From Bacteroidota bacterium (GTDB taxonomy: Bacteria; Bacteroidota; Bacteroidia; Chitinophagales; Saprospiraceae): a stretch of 64,000 nt of DNA. Under the pieces are notes generated by a model that was not told where the DNA came from, ran no database searches, and saw only the letters and a program-made list of their open reading frames with translations. The stretch's first letter is position 1; each line of letters starts with the position of its first letter. This document shows positions 26,616 through 35,849 of this stretch, in pieces. The position numbers and the translations under genes were made by a program. The DNA lies in NCBI GenBank assembly GCA_030147525.1, contig JASBVF010000010.1, positions 1 through 64,000 of the forward strand, given 5' to 3'.

Positions 26616-27955
26616 AAAACATCCATCCGAACGACCTGAAAGTACTGGCAGGCATCTTTTTCCCGCTGCACGATCATTTGCTGGTCCTGGAAAAAAATCA
26701 GCCGTCGTACGATCCGGCCAGATTGCCCGCAGGGCAAATTGTACTGGCTCAAACGGAACCCGGCCTGCCTGAAACCTGCCTCTACCGACAGGCCGCAGGC
26801 ATGATTGATTTTGGTGAAAACATGGAGCTGCCCGGCTTTCATTCACGCAGTTTTGATGTGGTGAAAAACCCGGATGGCAGCATCCGCTGGCTTTGTCCGT
26901 CGAATGCACGAGGGCCTGTTTTTTTAAAACTTTACAACGGCTCCGGTTGGCGGGGCTGGCTTTTCCGCATGGCTTTCCGGCTGGCTTTTTTTCTGGGTTT
27001 AAAAAAACTGGTGATGGCCGGTTCTGTCCGCATTTTTTACCAAAAAAATCAACTGCTGGACGATTTACTGGAACAGACGCCGCACGATGATTTCGCCATT
27101 TTCACCGGAACGGTGGGCGACAACCGGAAAGCGGTCATTGCGCTGGAAGGGCGGGGGAGGGGCAGCCACTTTTTTAAATTGCCGCTCACGGAAAGCGCCC
27201 GCCGACTTGTCCGGCAAGAGCAATCGACCCTGCAGGATTTGCAGGATTTTTCATTTCAAAAAATTGAATGTCCGGTAGCCATGCCATTCGGGAGTGGTTT
27301 GTTACTTTCGGATGTCCGGCCCGGTAATTTTACCAACGCCACCTCGCTGCAACCGCTTCACCTTCAGGCGCTTGCCGAATTGAAAAGCTTCACTTTTCAG
27401 CAGTTGCCACTCTGCGCACTGCCGGCATGGGCCTCCATCGGCGAGACATTGAACGACCTGCGAAATGTGCCCATCGTCAATGACCTGCCGCCGGAGACTT
27501 TGCAACGACTGAAGGATCAGCTGCATCAGCTTTACGGCACATTTGATCCCTACCTTCCGGTGCCTACGTCCATCTCGCACGGTGATTTCACGCCCTGGAA
27601 CATGTATCCAGCTGAGCGAAAACTCCATCTCTACGACTGGGAACTATCGGAGCGGCTACCGGTGCTTTTCGATGCGTTTCACTTCATTTTTCAGTCGGGG
27701 ATTTTGATCAAACGCCTGCCGTTTTCAAAAATCAGGGAGGAAATTTCAGCATTAAAAAATACCAGCCTGGCCCGGGAAATAGTGGAAAATGAAGGCGTGG
27801 ACTTCGACTGGCTCTACCGTTTTTATTTGCTGCGCAATGTGAGTTATTACCTCCGGAAATACGTGGGTCAGCAACCCCTACACGCCCAGGCGCACTGGCT
27901 GCTGAACACCTGGCTGGAAGCGCTGGAGGCCATTCCTGTAAAAGTCGGGGGTTGA
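26612..27955 (+). CDS. APH-fold kinase-like protein of the polysaccharide operon
   Basis: 447 residues from ATG 26612, which overlaps the ligase stop in ATGA and so decides the start. The C-terminal half has an aminoglycoside-phosphotransferase-like catalytic loop SHGDFTPWNMY (HGD-x4-N near residue 322) and a metal-binding LYDWELSE (DxE instead of DFG), as in APH/choline-kinase-fold enzymes. The N-terminal 200 residues are not recognisable to me. Position suggests phosphorylation of a sugar, lipid or other small hydroxyl substrate in polysaccharide assembly; this is inference. Antibiotic resistance is unlikely in this setting. Confidence 0.75.
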   Translation: MKNIHPNDLKVLAGIFFPLHDHLLVLEKNQPSYDPARLPAGQIVLAQTEPGLPETCLYRQAAGMIDFGENMELPGFHSRSFDVVKNPDGSIRWLCPSNARGPVFLKLYNGSGWRGWLFRMAFRLAFFLGLKKLVMAGSVRIFYQKNQLLDDLLEQTPHDDFAIFTGTVGDNRKAVIALEGRGRGSHFFKLPLTESARRLVRQEQSTLQDLQDFSFQKIECPVAMPFGSGLLLSDVRPGNFTNATSLQPLHLQALAELKSFTFQQLPLCALPAWASIGETLNDLRNVPIVNDLPPETLQRLKDQLHQLYGTFDPYLPVPTSISHGDFTPWNMYPAERKLHLYDWELSERLPVLFDAFHFIFQSGILIKRLPFSKIREEISALKNTSLAREIVENEGVDFDWLYRFYLLRNVSYYLRKYVGQQPLHAQAHWLLNTWLEALEAIPVKVGG

Positions 27956-28196
27956 AACCCGCCGGTTTTGTCAGGTTTTTGTCACGATCGAGCGACTTTC
28001 CCGATTTATTTTTTAATGCCGCCTTTTTGAAGGAGAAAAAAATACCTTTGCCGGCTTAAATGAAAAATTGCAACCACTACATACCACTGACCAACAGTTT
28101 CGCTGCCCTATTGTAGTGTTTTCCCTTTGTATTTATTGATTCGTCATTGCTCGGAATATCCCGTTCCGTTCATGGTTGAATTTTTAATTTTTTTGA
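27956..28196. other. Intergenic region before the SulP gene
   Basis: 241 bp without a gene. There is a TTTCCC half-site near 27998 but no CTGAAAATCAG or TTGGCATG box at the regulon spacing, so I do not count it as a further copy. Confidence 0.4.
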
Positions 28197-29726
28197 ATGA
28201 AAAAGTATTTTAATCTCTTTGATTTAACGCAGAAAGTTGACTACAAAACAGAAGTTTTATCTGGTCTGACCGTGGCGCTGGCGCTGGTGCCCGAGGCCGT
28301 TGCATTTGCATTCATCGCCGGGCTATCGCCGCTGACGGGACTTTACGCTGCCTTTGTGATGGGCCTGGTTACCTCCATTTTGGGCGGGCGTCCCGGCATG
28401 ATTTCGGGAGCGACCGGAGCCGTGGCTGTGGTAATTGTGACACTGGCCAAATCTCACGGTGTTGAATACGTATTCGCTACCGTCGTCCTGGCGGGCATCA
28501 TACAAGTCCTGGCAGGAACTTTACGCCTCGGAAAACTGATGCGACTGGTACCGCATCCGGTTATTTTTGGATTCGTGAACGGTCTGGCGATCATCATTTT
28601 TATGTCGCAGCTCGACCAGTTCAAGGATGCGTCCGGAAGCTGGCTGACCGGCACGCCGCTGTATATTTTGCTGGGGTTGGTTTTGCTCACGATGCTGATT
28701 ATCTGGGGTTTACCCAAGCTGACCAAGGCGGTGCCTGCTTCGCTGACGGCTATCCTGGTTGTCTTTGGTGTGGTGACATTGTTGGGAATCGAAACCAAAA
28801 CCGTGGGTGACATGGCCTCCATTCAGGGTGGTTTTCCGCCATTTCACCTTCCAAATGTTCCCTTGAACTTTGAAACGCTGGCCCTCATCTTTCCTTACGC
28901 TGCCATCATGGCGGGGGTTGGTTTGATCGAAAGTTTGCTCACCTTGAATATCATCGACGAAATCACTGAAACCCGTGGAAGATCCAACAAGGAGGCAGTC
29001 GCCCAGGGCACGGCGAACATCCTCTCCGGTGTGTTTTCCGGGATGGGGGGCTGTGCGATGATCGGTCAGAGCCTCATCAATATTTCCTCCGGCGCCCGGG
29101 CGAGGTTGTCGGGGATTGTGGCATCCGTCATGCTGCTGGTTTTTATCATGTTCGGTTCCGGCCTGATTGAAAAACTGCCCATGGCGGCCCTCACCGGCCT
29201 GATGATCATGGTGGCCATCGGAACTTTCGAATGGGCCAGCCTGCGAACGATCAACCGCATGCCAAAGTCGGATATTTTTGTGATGGTGCTCGTGACACTG
29301 GTGACGGCAGTGCTTCACAATCTCGCACTGGCTGTGATCGTGGGCGTTATCATTGCAGCGCTGGTCTTCGCCTGGGACAATGCCAAGCGCATCCGTGCCA
29401 GAAAACGCATTGATGAAAACGGCGTGAAGCATTACGAAATCTACGGACCCTTGTTTTTTGGTTCGGTAACGGCCTTCAGCGAAAAGTTCGACGTACTGAA
29501 CGACCCCGACGAAGTGATCATTGACTTTGAGGAAAGCCGGGTGGTCGATATGTCAGCCATCGAAGCCCTGAACAAAATCACGGAGCGCTACCTGAAAGTC
29601 GGTAAGAAAATTCACCTGAAACACCTCAGCCCGGACTGCCGCAAGCTGTTGAAAAATGCTGAGGAAATCATCGAAGTGAATATTCTGGAAGACCCCACTT
29701 ACAAGGTGGTCGTGGATCATATTTAA
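28197..29726 (+). CDS. SulP-family inorganic anion transporter with STAS domain
   Basis: 509 residues. The polytopic SulP/SLC26 core shows the family pattern (LTVALALVPEAVAFAFIAGLSPLTGLY, then IMAGVGLIESLLTL and GMGGCAMIGQSLIN). A C-terminal cytoplasmic STAS domain lies at about 405-509 (IDFEESRVVDMSAIEALNKI). Substrates in this family include sulfate, bicarbonate and other anions. The window gives no carbonic-anhydrase neighbour, so the substrate stays open. The gene is alone between a spacer and a strong terminator. Confidence 0.93.
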   Translation: MKKYFNLFDLTQKVDYKTEVLSGLTVALALVPEAVAFAFIAGLSPLTGLYAAFVMGLVTSILGGRPGMISGATGAVAVVIVTLAKSHGVEYVFATVVLAGIIQVLAGTLRLGKLMRLVPHPVIFGFVNGLAIIIFMSQLDQFKDASGSWLTGTPLYILLGLVLLTMLIIWGLPKLTKAVPASLTAILVVFGVVTLLGIETKTVGDMASIQGGFPPFHLPNVPLNFETLALIFPYAAIMAGVGLIESLLTLNIIDEITETRGRSNKEAVAQGTANILSGVFSGMGGCAMIGQSLINISSGARARLSGIVASVMLLVFIMFGSGLIEKLPMAALTGLMIMVAIGTFEWASLRTINRMPKSDIFVMVLVTLVTAVLHNLALAVIVGVIIAALVFAWDNAKRIRARKRIDENGVKHYEIYGPLFFGSVTAFSEKFDVLNDPDEVIIDFEESRVVDMSAIEALNKITERYLKVGKKIHLKHLSPDCRKLLKNAEEIIEVNILEDPTYKVVVDHI

Positions 29727-29782
29727 AAAGCCTATCCCGGCCCTGTAGGGTTTGAGAGTTTTTTTAGAAATATGAAAACGGA

Positions 29783-29815
29783 GGTTTGCAAGTCGATGGA
29801 TTTGCAAACCTTTTT
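29783..29815 (+). terminator. Intrinsic terminator after SulP gene
   Basis: GGTTTGCAA (29783-29791) pairs perfectly with TTGCAAACC (29802-29810) across a 10-nt loop, followed by TTTTT. Confidence 0.9.
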
Positions 29816-29872
29816 CGTTCATCCCCTCTTTAAGGTGAAATGGACCATGGAGACTGCCCAAACCTCCTGAGT

Positions 29873-29929
29873 GGCCGGGTTATCTACCCGGCGATGTCTC
29901 AAAGGCAATACCGGGTAGATAACCCGGCC
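29873..29929. repeat. REP-like perfect 19-bp hairpin
   Basis: The left arm 29873-29891 (GGCCGGGTTATCTACCCGG) is the exact reverse complement of 29911-29929, with a 19-nt loop. Partial complementarity continues outside (CTCCTGAG against CTCCGGGAG). No T-run follows and a terminator is already present upstream, so this looks like a repetitive palindromic element. The rest of 29816-30145 holds no recognisable gene. Confidence 0.75.
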
Positions 29930-30145
29930 GCTCCGGGAGCCGAAAATCTGCCAAATCTTATTTCATCTTAAAAGGGGTGTGAGCGACCTGTTTTTATTCA
30001 AAATTTTTCATAAAGAAGCGGCTTTCAGCTCTCCTCAACATTTGAAAAATAAAATCGCTCTTTCCGGACATCCCTGCATGGTGCTTTTGCGTTTTTTTAA
30101 ACTACGTTTAATTTGCGGCGGCGGCCCTCAGTCCGCCTTTCTGCC

Positions 30146-31318
30146 ATGCGTGATACTTTTAAAAATTTAGCGAAAGCCCTTGCGAGCTTTCTGTTTTTGC
30201 TCTTTGCCCACAAGGCCAGTTTCTTTTTTTACGGATCGGATTTCACCGTCCTGTTGTTGCAGGCGTGGGTGGCCGGGTCACTTTTGCTGACTGTTTTTTT
30301 CATTGGCAAAGCCATCAGAATAAATGCAGTCATCCCCCTGATTCTGATGGTGCTGATCGAGTTGTTCTTCATCGCCAGCTTCCAATCGGCTTCAAAGGCT
30401 GCTGCAATCAACGGATCATTTGCGGGCTTTCTCAGGCAGATGTATTTTGAAAGATGCCGGAACGTTTACTTCGATGACGTGAATAATTTTCGCTACGATA
30501 GCACGCTGTTTTACACCTTACCGCCAGGCGATCACACTTTTTCCAACCTGGAATTCAAAACCCGGTACCAGGTGAATCAATTGGGCTTCAGAGACGATTC
30601 AGTTTCGCTGGAGAAACCGGAAATCATCTTCCTCGGCGACTCCTACACGATGGGCTGGGGCGTTGAAAAACCGGAAACTTTCGAAGATTTGATTGAAAAG
30701 GAACTCGGCCGCAAATGCCTGAACGCCGGAATCGCCTCGTACGGCACCGCCCGTGAATTGCTGACGCTGGACAGGCTTGACCTGAGTGCCTGCCGGTTGC
30801 TGGTCTTACAGTTTTGTAAAAACGACCGGCTGGAAAACCGGACATTCGTGGAGCACGGAAATTTCCTGCCCGTTTCTGATGTGGAAAAACTGAAAAGCAG
30901 CGGCGACTGGAATTACCTTTGGCGGTCTTACTTTCCTTTGAAATACTGCTACGTCTCCTTTTTTCAGCTTTGCGAGCAGGTGAAATTGGCCCTGTTCGCT
31001 TCGCAACCTCCCACGTTACCGTTTGAATTGGAGGATCAGGAGGTAGAAGATTTTTTCATCATCCTTCGCCAGATCAGGGAGCGATTCGACGGGCCGGTTT
31101 TGGTTTTCAACATCAATGAACAGCACGAACCATCTTTGATTTACCAGCAGTTTCAGCAACATCTTCGGGTAAAACCCATGGATGACCTTCGCCTGTTGCC
31201 TATCGATTCTTTTTTGTTGCCACAGGATTACTTCGTCATTGACGACCACCTCAATGCGTGCGGGCACCGGAAGTTGGCGAAACACCTGAAGGAATATATC
31301 TTGGGGCTGCAATTGTAA
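30146..31318 (+). CDS. Membrane-anchored SGNH/GDSL-type hydrolase
   Basis: 390 residues from ATG 30146 (an in-frame upstream start gives an arginine-rich, unlikely leader). Three hydrophobic segments occupy about residues 10-85, followed by an SGNH domain: block I FLGDSYTMGWG (Ser near residue 165), an Asn in CKND, and the catalytic block DDHLNACGH near the end. Such enzymes add or remove acyl groups on polysaccharides or lipids, often in exopolysaccharide loci. The exact substrate is unknown. A short gap separates it from the FAD oxidoreductase. Confidence 0.82.
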   Translation: MRDTFKNLAKALASFLFLLFAHKASFFFYGSDFTVLLLQAWVAGSLLLTVFFIGKAIRINAVIPLILMVLIELFFIASFQSASKAAAINGSFAGFLRQMYFERCRNVYFDDVNNFRYDSTLFYTLPPGDHTFSNLEFKTRYQVNQLGFRDDSVSLEKPEIIFLGDSYTMGWGVEKPETFEDLIEKELGRKCLNAGIASYGTARELLTLDRLDLSACRLLVLQFCKNDRLENRTFVEHGNFLPVSDVEKLKSSGDWNYLWRSYFPLKYCYVSFFQLCEQVKLALFASQPPTLPFELEDQEVEDFFIILRQIRERFDGPVLVFNINEQHEPSLIYQQFQQHLRVKPMDDLRLLPIDSFLLPQDYFVIDDHLNACGHRKLAKHLKEYILGLQL

Positions 31319-31371
31319 TGCATGGGACGGCCGTCAATTGCCTCCACGATATTTCACCAAAATCTAAACCC

Positions 31372-32571
31372 ATGGCAAAGCCACATCACGATTTTCTCAT
31401 CATTGGCGCAGGAATATTTGGCCTCAGTGCCGCTATTGAATTGCGCAAGCGAAAATACTCCGTCAGTTTGCTGAACCCCGGACGCATCCCGCATCCGCTG
31501 GCGGCTTCGACGGATATCAGCAAGGTGGTGCGCATGGAATATGGCTCCGACCGTCAATACTTTGACATGGCGGAGGAAAGCATCGCCGGCTGGCACGAAT
31601 GGAATGCGCTTTTTGGTGAAAAACTTTACCATGAGACGGGATTTTTGCTGCTTTGCCGGGAGCCCATGGAGCAGGGCCGTCAATCTTTCGAACGGGAAAG
31701 TTTCAGGCTGTTGCAGGAGAAAAACTACCGGCCGCAGCGCCTCGATGCAGCTTTGATCCAAAAGCATTTTCCCGGCGTAGGCGAAGGGCAGTATGTGGAC
31801 GGATTTTACAACCCAAAAGCTGGTTTCGTTGAGTCGGGGAGGGTAGTGGAGCGACTGGCGGCGTACGCACGGCAGTTGGGCGTGGATGTTTTCGAAGAAA
31901 AAACTGCGGCACGGCTGGTGGAGTCTGCCGGTCGGATTACCGGCGTGGAAACGAGAGAAGGCGATACTTTTTCCGCCGGGCAGTTGGTGGTTTGTGCGGG
32001 AGCGTACTCGCCCCTGCTGGTGCCTGAGCTTCAGGCAGTCATGCGGGCCACGGGGCATCCCGTTTTTCACCTGAAGCCCGGCAAGCCTGAGCTTTTTGTT
32101 GCTCCGCAATTGCCGGTTTTTGCAGCGGATATCTCCAATTCCGGATGGTATGGGTTCCCCTTGCACCCAAAAGATAAGGTCTTGAAAATCGGAAATCACG
32201 GACCCGGTATTTCGCTGCACCCGGAACTGGACGAACGCATTATTTCTGAAACGGACATTGCCCGCTTGCGCCGTTTTTTACGGGAAACATTTCCTTCGCT
32301 GGCGGATGATCCCATTGTTTACACCCGCCGCTGCCTTTACTGCGACACCTTCGACGGCCATTTCTGGATCGACCGGCATCCCCGCCTTGGCGGGCTGACG
32401 ATCGGGACGGGAGGTAGTGGGCATGGTTTGAAAATGGCCCCCGTTCTTGGCCGGCTGATCGCCAACGCTGCGGAAGGAAAAGACGAACCCTGGCTGACCC
32501 GTTTCCGTTGGCGGGAGGCCGCCGGAAATGCAGGAATTGAAGAGCAGGCAAGGATGGTGACGGAGTATTGA
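31372..32571 (+). CDS. FAD-dependent oxidoreductase (DAO / sarcosine-oxidase-like)
   Basis: 399 residues starting MAKPHHDFLIIGAGIFGLSA. This contains the dinucleotide-binding G-x-G-x-x-G; the upstream in-frame codons read through the previous gene and are not used. The C-terminal part carries CLYCDTFDGHFWIDRHP and GTGGSGHGLKMAP, the pattern of monomeric sarcosine oxidase/N-methyl amino acid oxidases with a C-Y-C/D flavin region. It oxidises an amine or amino acid with release of hydrogen peroxide in known relatives. Substrate and role here are not deducible from neighbours. Confidence 0.87.
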   Translation: MAKPHHDFLIIGAGIFGLSAAIELRKRKYSVSLLNPGRIPHPLAASTDISKVVRMEYGSDRQYFDMAEESIAGWHEWNALFGEKLYHETGFLLLCREPMEQGRQSFERESFRLLQEKNYRPQRLDAALIQKHFPGVGEGQYVDGFYNPKAGFVESGRVVERLAAYARQLGVDVFEEKTAARLVESAGRITGVETREGDTFSAGQLVVCAGAYSPLLVPELQAVMRATGHPVFHLKPGKPELFVAPQLPVFAADISNSGWYGFPLHPKDKVLKIGNHGPGISLHPELDERIISETDIARLRRFLRETFPSLADDPIVYTRRCLYCDTFDGHFWIDRHPRLGGLTIGTGGSGHGLKMAPVLGRLIANAAEGKDEPWLTRFRWREAAGNAGIEEQARMVTEY

Positions 32572-32845
32572 AATTCAGGCAGCATCTCAGCCGGGTTTTC
32601 AAACCGGAACGGCTATTTTTCCTGTTTATTCGATCCGTGATTCCGGGCTTTGGCCGTAAGGTTTTCACTGCCGGTCAGCCACCGGCCGGTAACAACCCAC
32701 CCATGCAAATCAGGAGTTGGCCGTCGTAATTTTTTTAATTTCAGAAACAAACCCTTTTTCCGCTTCCCTGTTGTCAAGCCCATCGCCCGCTAAATTTGCC
32801 GGCCAATTCAATCATTCACTCATTCAACCATTCAATCATTAAAAT
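32572..32845. other. Intergenic region upstream of HMG-CoA synthase
   Basis: No gene is visible in these 274 bp. The last part (32806-32840) is an ATTCAATC-type octamer array directly before the start codon, described separately. Confidence 0.4.
32806..32840 (+). repeat. Tandem octamers (ATTCAATC type) before HMG-CoA synthase
   Basis: ATTCAATC, ATTCACTC, ATTCAACC, ATTCAATC, ATT in perfect 8-nt register, ending 5 bp before the ATG at 32846. It occupies the ribosome-binding region. Confidence 0.85.
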
Positions 32846-34240
32846 ATGCGCATCGGTATTGACGACATGGCCTGCTACGTGCCTTCCCTCTACCTCGACA
32901 TTCGCCAGTTGGCTGAAGCCAGAGGAATTGCCTACGAAAAACTTGCACATGGCCTCGGTCTTTTAAAAATGGCGATCACGGACGCTCACGAAGACGCCGC
33001 CACCATGGCCGCTGAAGCCATCGCAGAACTGATGACTAAAAATAACCTGCGTCCCGAGCAGATCGGACGTATTTACCTCGGAACCGAAAGTGCGCTGGAC
33101 GCCGCTAAACCGACGGCCACCTACGCCGTGGAAATGGTGCAGCAGCGCCTCGGCGGCAGCTTCCGCCGTTGCGATGTGGTCGACATGACTTTCGCTTGCA
33201 TCGGCGCTACTGATGCCATGGAAAACTGCCTCGACTGGGTGGCGGGCCATGAGGGGCGTATGGCCATTGTGGTCGCCTCCGACGTGGCGAAGTACGAACT
33301 CGAATCGACCGGCGAATACACGCAGGGCGCCGGTGCGGTTGCGGTTTTGATAAAATGGAATCCCCGCCTGCTGGAAATCCCCCGCCAATTCGGAGTGGCC
33401 ATGGACAGTGTGCACGATTTTTATAAGCCCCGCCGTGAGCAATTCACAGAGACGCCGGTGTTCGATGGTCCATTTTCAAACCAATGCTACCAAAACCGGA
33501 TGACGGAAGCGTTGCAGCATTTCCGGGAACTGTCAGGCGCTGAAGAGCCTGCGCTCTCCGATCGCTGGGCACGGATGATTTTCCATTTACCTTACGCTTT
33601 TCACGGCAAACGCATCTATGTAGAGGAGTTTATTTCAGAACGGAAACAAGCTGGAGATTGGGCAGCTATCTGCGAATCGAATGGCCTGGAGGAACCGCAC
33701 TCTGCGATCCTGACCGAGCCTTTGGCTTTTGATAAAAACTGGCAGGCATTCGTGAAAGCCGCCGGTAAAACGCCTGAGTACAAACAGTTTGTGAAGCAAA
33801 AACTGGAAAAAGCACAGCGGGCCAGCAGCGATGTGGGCAATCTCTACACTGCTTCCATTTTCATGGCGCTCATGAGTACTTTCGCTTCCGATTTTAATGA
33901 AAACAGCCAGCTGACCGGCAAACGCTTCGGCTTCGTGGCCTACGGTAGTGGCTCAAAATCCAAAGTTTTTGAAGGAATCGTGCAGGAAGGCTGGGCAGAA
34001 GTGGCCGGCCATTTTCGTTTGTTTGAAAAACTTTCAGAGCGAAGAGCCATCGACTACGGCACCTACGAAAAGTTGCATCGCTACGAATTGTCGCAGCCGG
34101 TTTTTCCGCAGGAGGGCCGTTTCGCCCTGCATTCCGTCGGCGAAGACGGCGTGACGCTGGGCGCACGGTACTACGGGCAGTTTCACCTGAACGGCCGGGC
34201 TGTCGTGCAGCGCACTCAACCTGCTGAATTGGTTTCGTGA
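32846..34240 (+). CDS. mvaS: Hydroxymethylglutaryl-CoA synthase
   Basis: 464 residues of the thiolase-superfamily HMG-CoA synthase. It condenses acetyl-CoA with acetoacetyl-CoA in the mevalonate route to isoprenoids. The active-site cysteine is Cys118 in DMTFACIGATDAM, and the catalytic histidine lies in LPYAFHGKR. The start IGIDDMACYVP and the GTES and YTQGAGAVA motifs also match. The protein is longer than the roughly 390-residue Gram-positive enzymes and nearer to the eukaryotic size class. No other mevalonate gene is in the window. Confidence 0.92.
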   Translation: MRIGIDDMACYVPSLYLDIRQLAEARGIAYEKLAHGLGLLKMAITDAHEDAATMAAEAIAELMTKNNLRPEQIGRIYLGTESALDAAKPTATYAVEMVQQRLGGSFRRCDVVDMTFACIGATDAMENCLDWVAGHEGRMAIVVASDVAKYELESTGEYTQGAGAVAVLIKWNPRLLEIPRQFGVAMDSVHDFYKPRREQFTETPVFDGPFSNQCYQNRMTEALQHFRELSGAEEPALSDRWARMIFHLPYAFHGKRIYVEEFISERKQAGDWAAICESNGLEEPHSAILTEPLAFDKNWQAFVKAAGKTPEYKQFVKQKLEKAQRASSDVGNLYTASIFMALMSTFASDFNENSQLTGKRFGFVAYGSGSKSKVFEGIVQEGWAEVAGHFRLFEKLSERRAIDYGTYEKLHRYELSQPVFPQEGRFALHSVGEDGVTLGARYYGQFHLNGRAVVQRTQPAELVS

Positions 34241-34244
34241 AAAA

Positions 34245-34325
34245 GCGATTGCGATGTACGATGCTGGATTTGCAATTACACGGCGTTCGCAATCGCAAAC
34301 CCAGCATCGTAAATCGTAGATTTGC
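34245..34325. repeat. Imperfect hairpin between mvaS and WbqC-like gene
   Basis: TACGATGCTGG (34257-34267) pairs with CCAGCATCGTA (34301-34311). The inner ATTTGCAATT and outer GCGATTGCGATG stretches extend the pairing with mismatches. It fills almost the whole gap. Confidence 0.65.
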
Positions 34326-34328
34326 ACG

Positions 34329-34958
34329 ATGAAACACATTCTTCTCGAACTTCAATACCTTCCTCCCGTCCAGTATTTTTCCAGGCTGGCATCCTATCCT
34401 GTTGTTTATCTCGAACAGCACGAGCACTACGCCAAAGGCTCCTACCGAAACCGCTGCCATATTGCCGGTGTAAACGGCGTGCAGCGCCTGAGCATCCCGC
34501 TTCGAAAGGGTAAAAATCAGCAGCAATCCATTCGGGAAGTGCAAATTTCTTATGACGAACACTGGCCGTCGCATCATTGGCATGCCATCCGTTCGGCCTA
34601 CGGCAATTCGCCCTACTTCGTTCATTATGCCGATGCGTTGGAGCCGGTTTTAAAAAAGAAAAAGGAATTCCTGTGGGATCTTAACCTGGAATTGCTGCAG
34701 TTGATGATGAAATTGATCGGGTTGAAAACGGAACTGCGTTTGACGGAAAGCTACCAGGCGGAGCCTGATGGAATATTGGATTTTCGTGAAAAAATTCACC
34801 CTAAGCGTCCGGCTCCGGATCCATCGTTTAGGCCTGTCTCTTACCCGCAGGTGTTTGAAGATCGTCATGGCTTTTTGCCCAATCTTAGCGTGCTGGATTT
34901 GTTATTTTGTGCAGGCCCGGCATCCGGGAATGTTTTGAAAAATTCGGAGGTTATTTGA
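34329..34958 (+). CDS. WbqC-family protein
   Basis: 209 residues with the WbqC-like pattern: an early LELQYLPPVQYF, then YRNRCHIAGVNGVQRLSIPLRKG and YGNSPYFVHYAD. The family occurs in O-antigen loci of some bacteria and near signal peptidase genes in Bacteroidota. Its biochemical function is not established; a link to surface glycan formation is often suggested. The start at 34329 follows a hairpin at 34245-34325. Confidence 0.85.
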   Translation: MKHILLELQYLPPVQYFSRLASYPVVYLEQHEHYAKGSYRNRCHIAGVNGVQRLSIPLRKGKNQQQSIREVQISYDEHWPSHHWHAIRSAYGNSPYFVHYADALEPVLKKKKEFLWDLNLELLQLMMKLIGLKTELRLTESYQAEPDGILDFREKIHPKRPAPDPSFRPVSYPQVFEDRHGFLPNLSVLDLLFCAGPASGNVLKNSEVI

Positions 34959-35179
34959 TTTTAGGTTTTTGAAACCTTGGCGGGAAACATGATATTTAAC
35001 CCCTTATAAGTCCGGATTTAGAAAAAATTGTGGAGGAATCGTTGGTCATTGATTTTGAAATGCTCAAATTCAGGTGCCCGCAAAGGTGGGAAACGGTTTC
35101 AGACCGCCGCAAGCAAAACATACTCAGTTAAAAAATAAAATGATACAAGCTATTCCCTAACCATACTAAACTAAAATCA

Positions 35180-35683
35180 ATGCTTACCTGGAAACTACGT
35201 CCCTGGTCACTCGACGATCTCGAAAGTCTTGTAAAATATGCTGACAACCTGAACATTGCCCGGTACTTGACGGACATGTTCCCGCATCCTTACACAGAGA
35301 AGGATGCCCGGCGATTTATCAAAATGTCGCAGATCGATCAGCCCTGCCGCATTTTTGCCATCGAAGTAAACGGGGAAGCCGCCGGAGGTATTGGCATTCA
35401 TCCCCAGGGAGACATTCACGTTAAATGCGCAGAGTTGGGGTATTGGCTCGCCGAATCTTATTGGGGTAAGGGTATTATGACCGGGGCCGTTAAGGAAATG
35501 ACGGAATATGCCTTTGACAAATTTGATATTCTCCGGCTATACGCACGCCCTTTCAGCAATAACACAGGTTCACAGCGTGTGCTTGAACGGACCGGTTTCA
35601 AGCTGGAGGCCCGTTTGGAAAAGTCTATCTACAAATATGGAGAAGTGCTGGATGAGTTGATTTACTCGATGATACGGGTGTGA
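35180..35683 (+). CDS. GNAT acetyltransferase, RimJ/RimL type
   Basis: 167 residues. The N-terminal WKLRPWSLDDLESLVKYADN and the acetyl-CoA loop YWLAESYWGKGIMTGAVKEM are typical of RimJ/RimL-like N-acetyltransferases. The late motif PFSNNTGSQRVLERTGF completes the fold. Targets in the family are protein N-termini or small amines. The gene stands alone with spacers on both sides, and 34959-35179 contains nothing else I recognise. Confidence 0.9.
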   Translation: MLTWKLRPWSLDDLESLVKYADNLNIARYLTDMFPHPYTEKDARRFIKMSQIDQPCRIFAIEVNGEAAGGIGIHPQGDIHVKCAELGYWLAESYWGKGIMTGAVKEMTEYAFDKFDILRLYARPFSNNTGSQRVLERTGFKLEARLEKSIYKYGEVLDELIYSMIRV

Positions 35684-35849
35684 ATTAGGAAATGAAGTAA
35701 TTCCGGTACATATTCCTCAATCCTTTGACCCATTTGGCCGTTCGGCCAAAACGCAATACATTTGAAAATCGAAGGGGTAGGTTGTCAATGAATGCTTCGT
35801 ATTCGTCGGTACCTAAAACAATTAACAAACACAAACCTAAGCTCGCCAC

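Noticed and set aside
26612-27955. Aminoglycoside resistance gene
   Set aside because: Only the general APH-fold kinase loop is present; the gene is coupled to a polysaccharide ligase and lacks resistance-gene context.
27990-28060. Sixth copy of the composite element before the SulP gene
   Set aside because: Only a TTTCCC half-site is present; the second and third boxes are absent.
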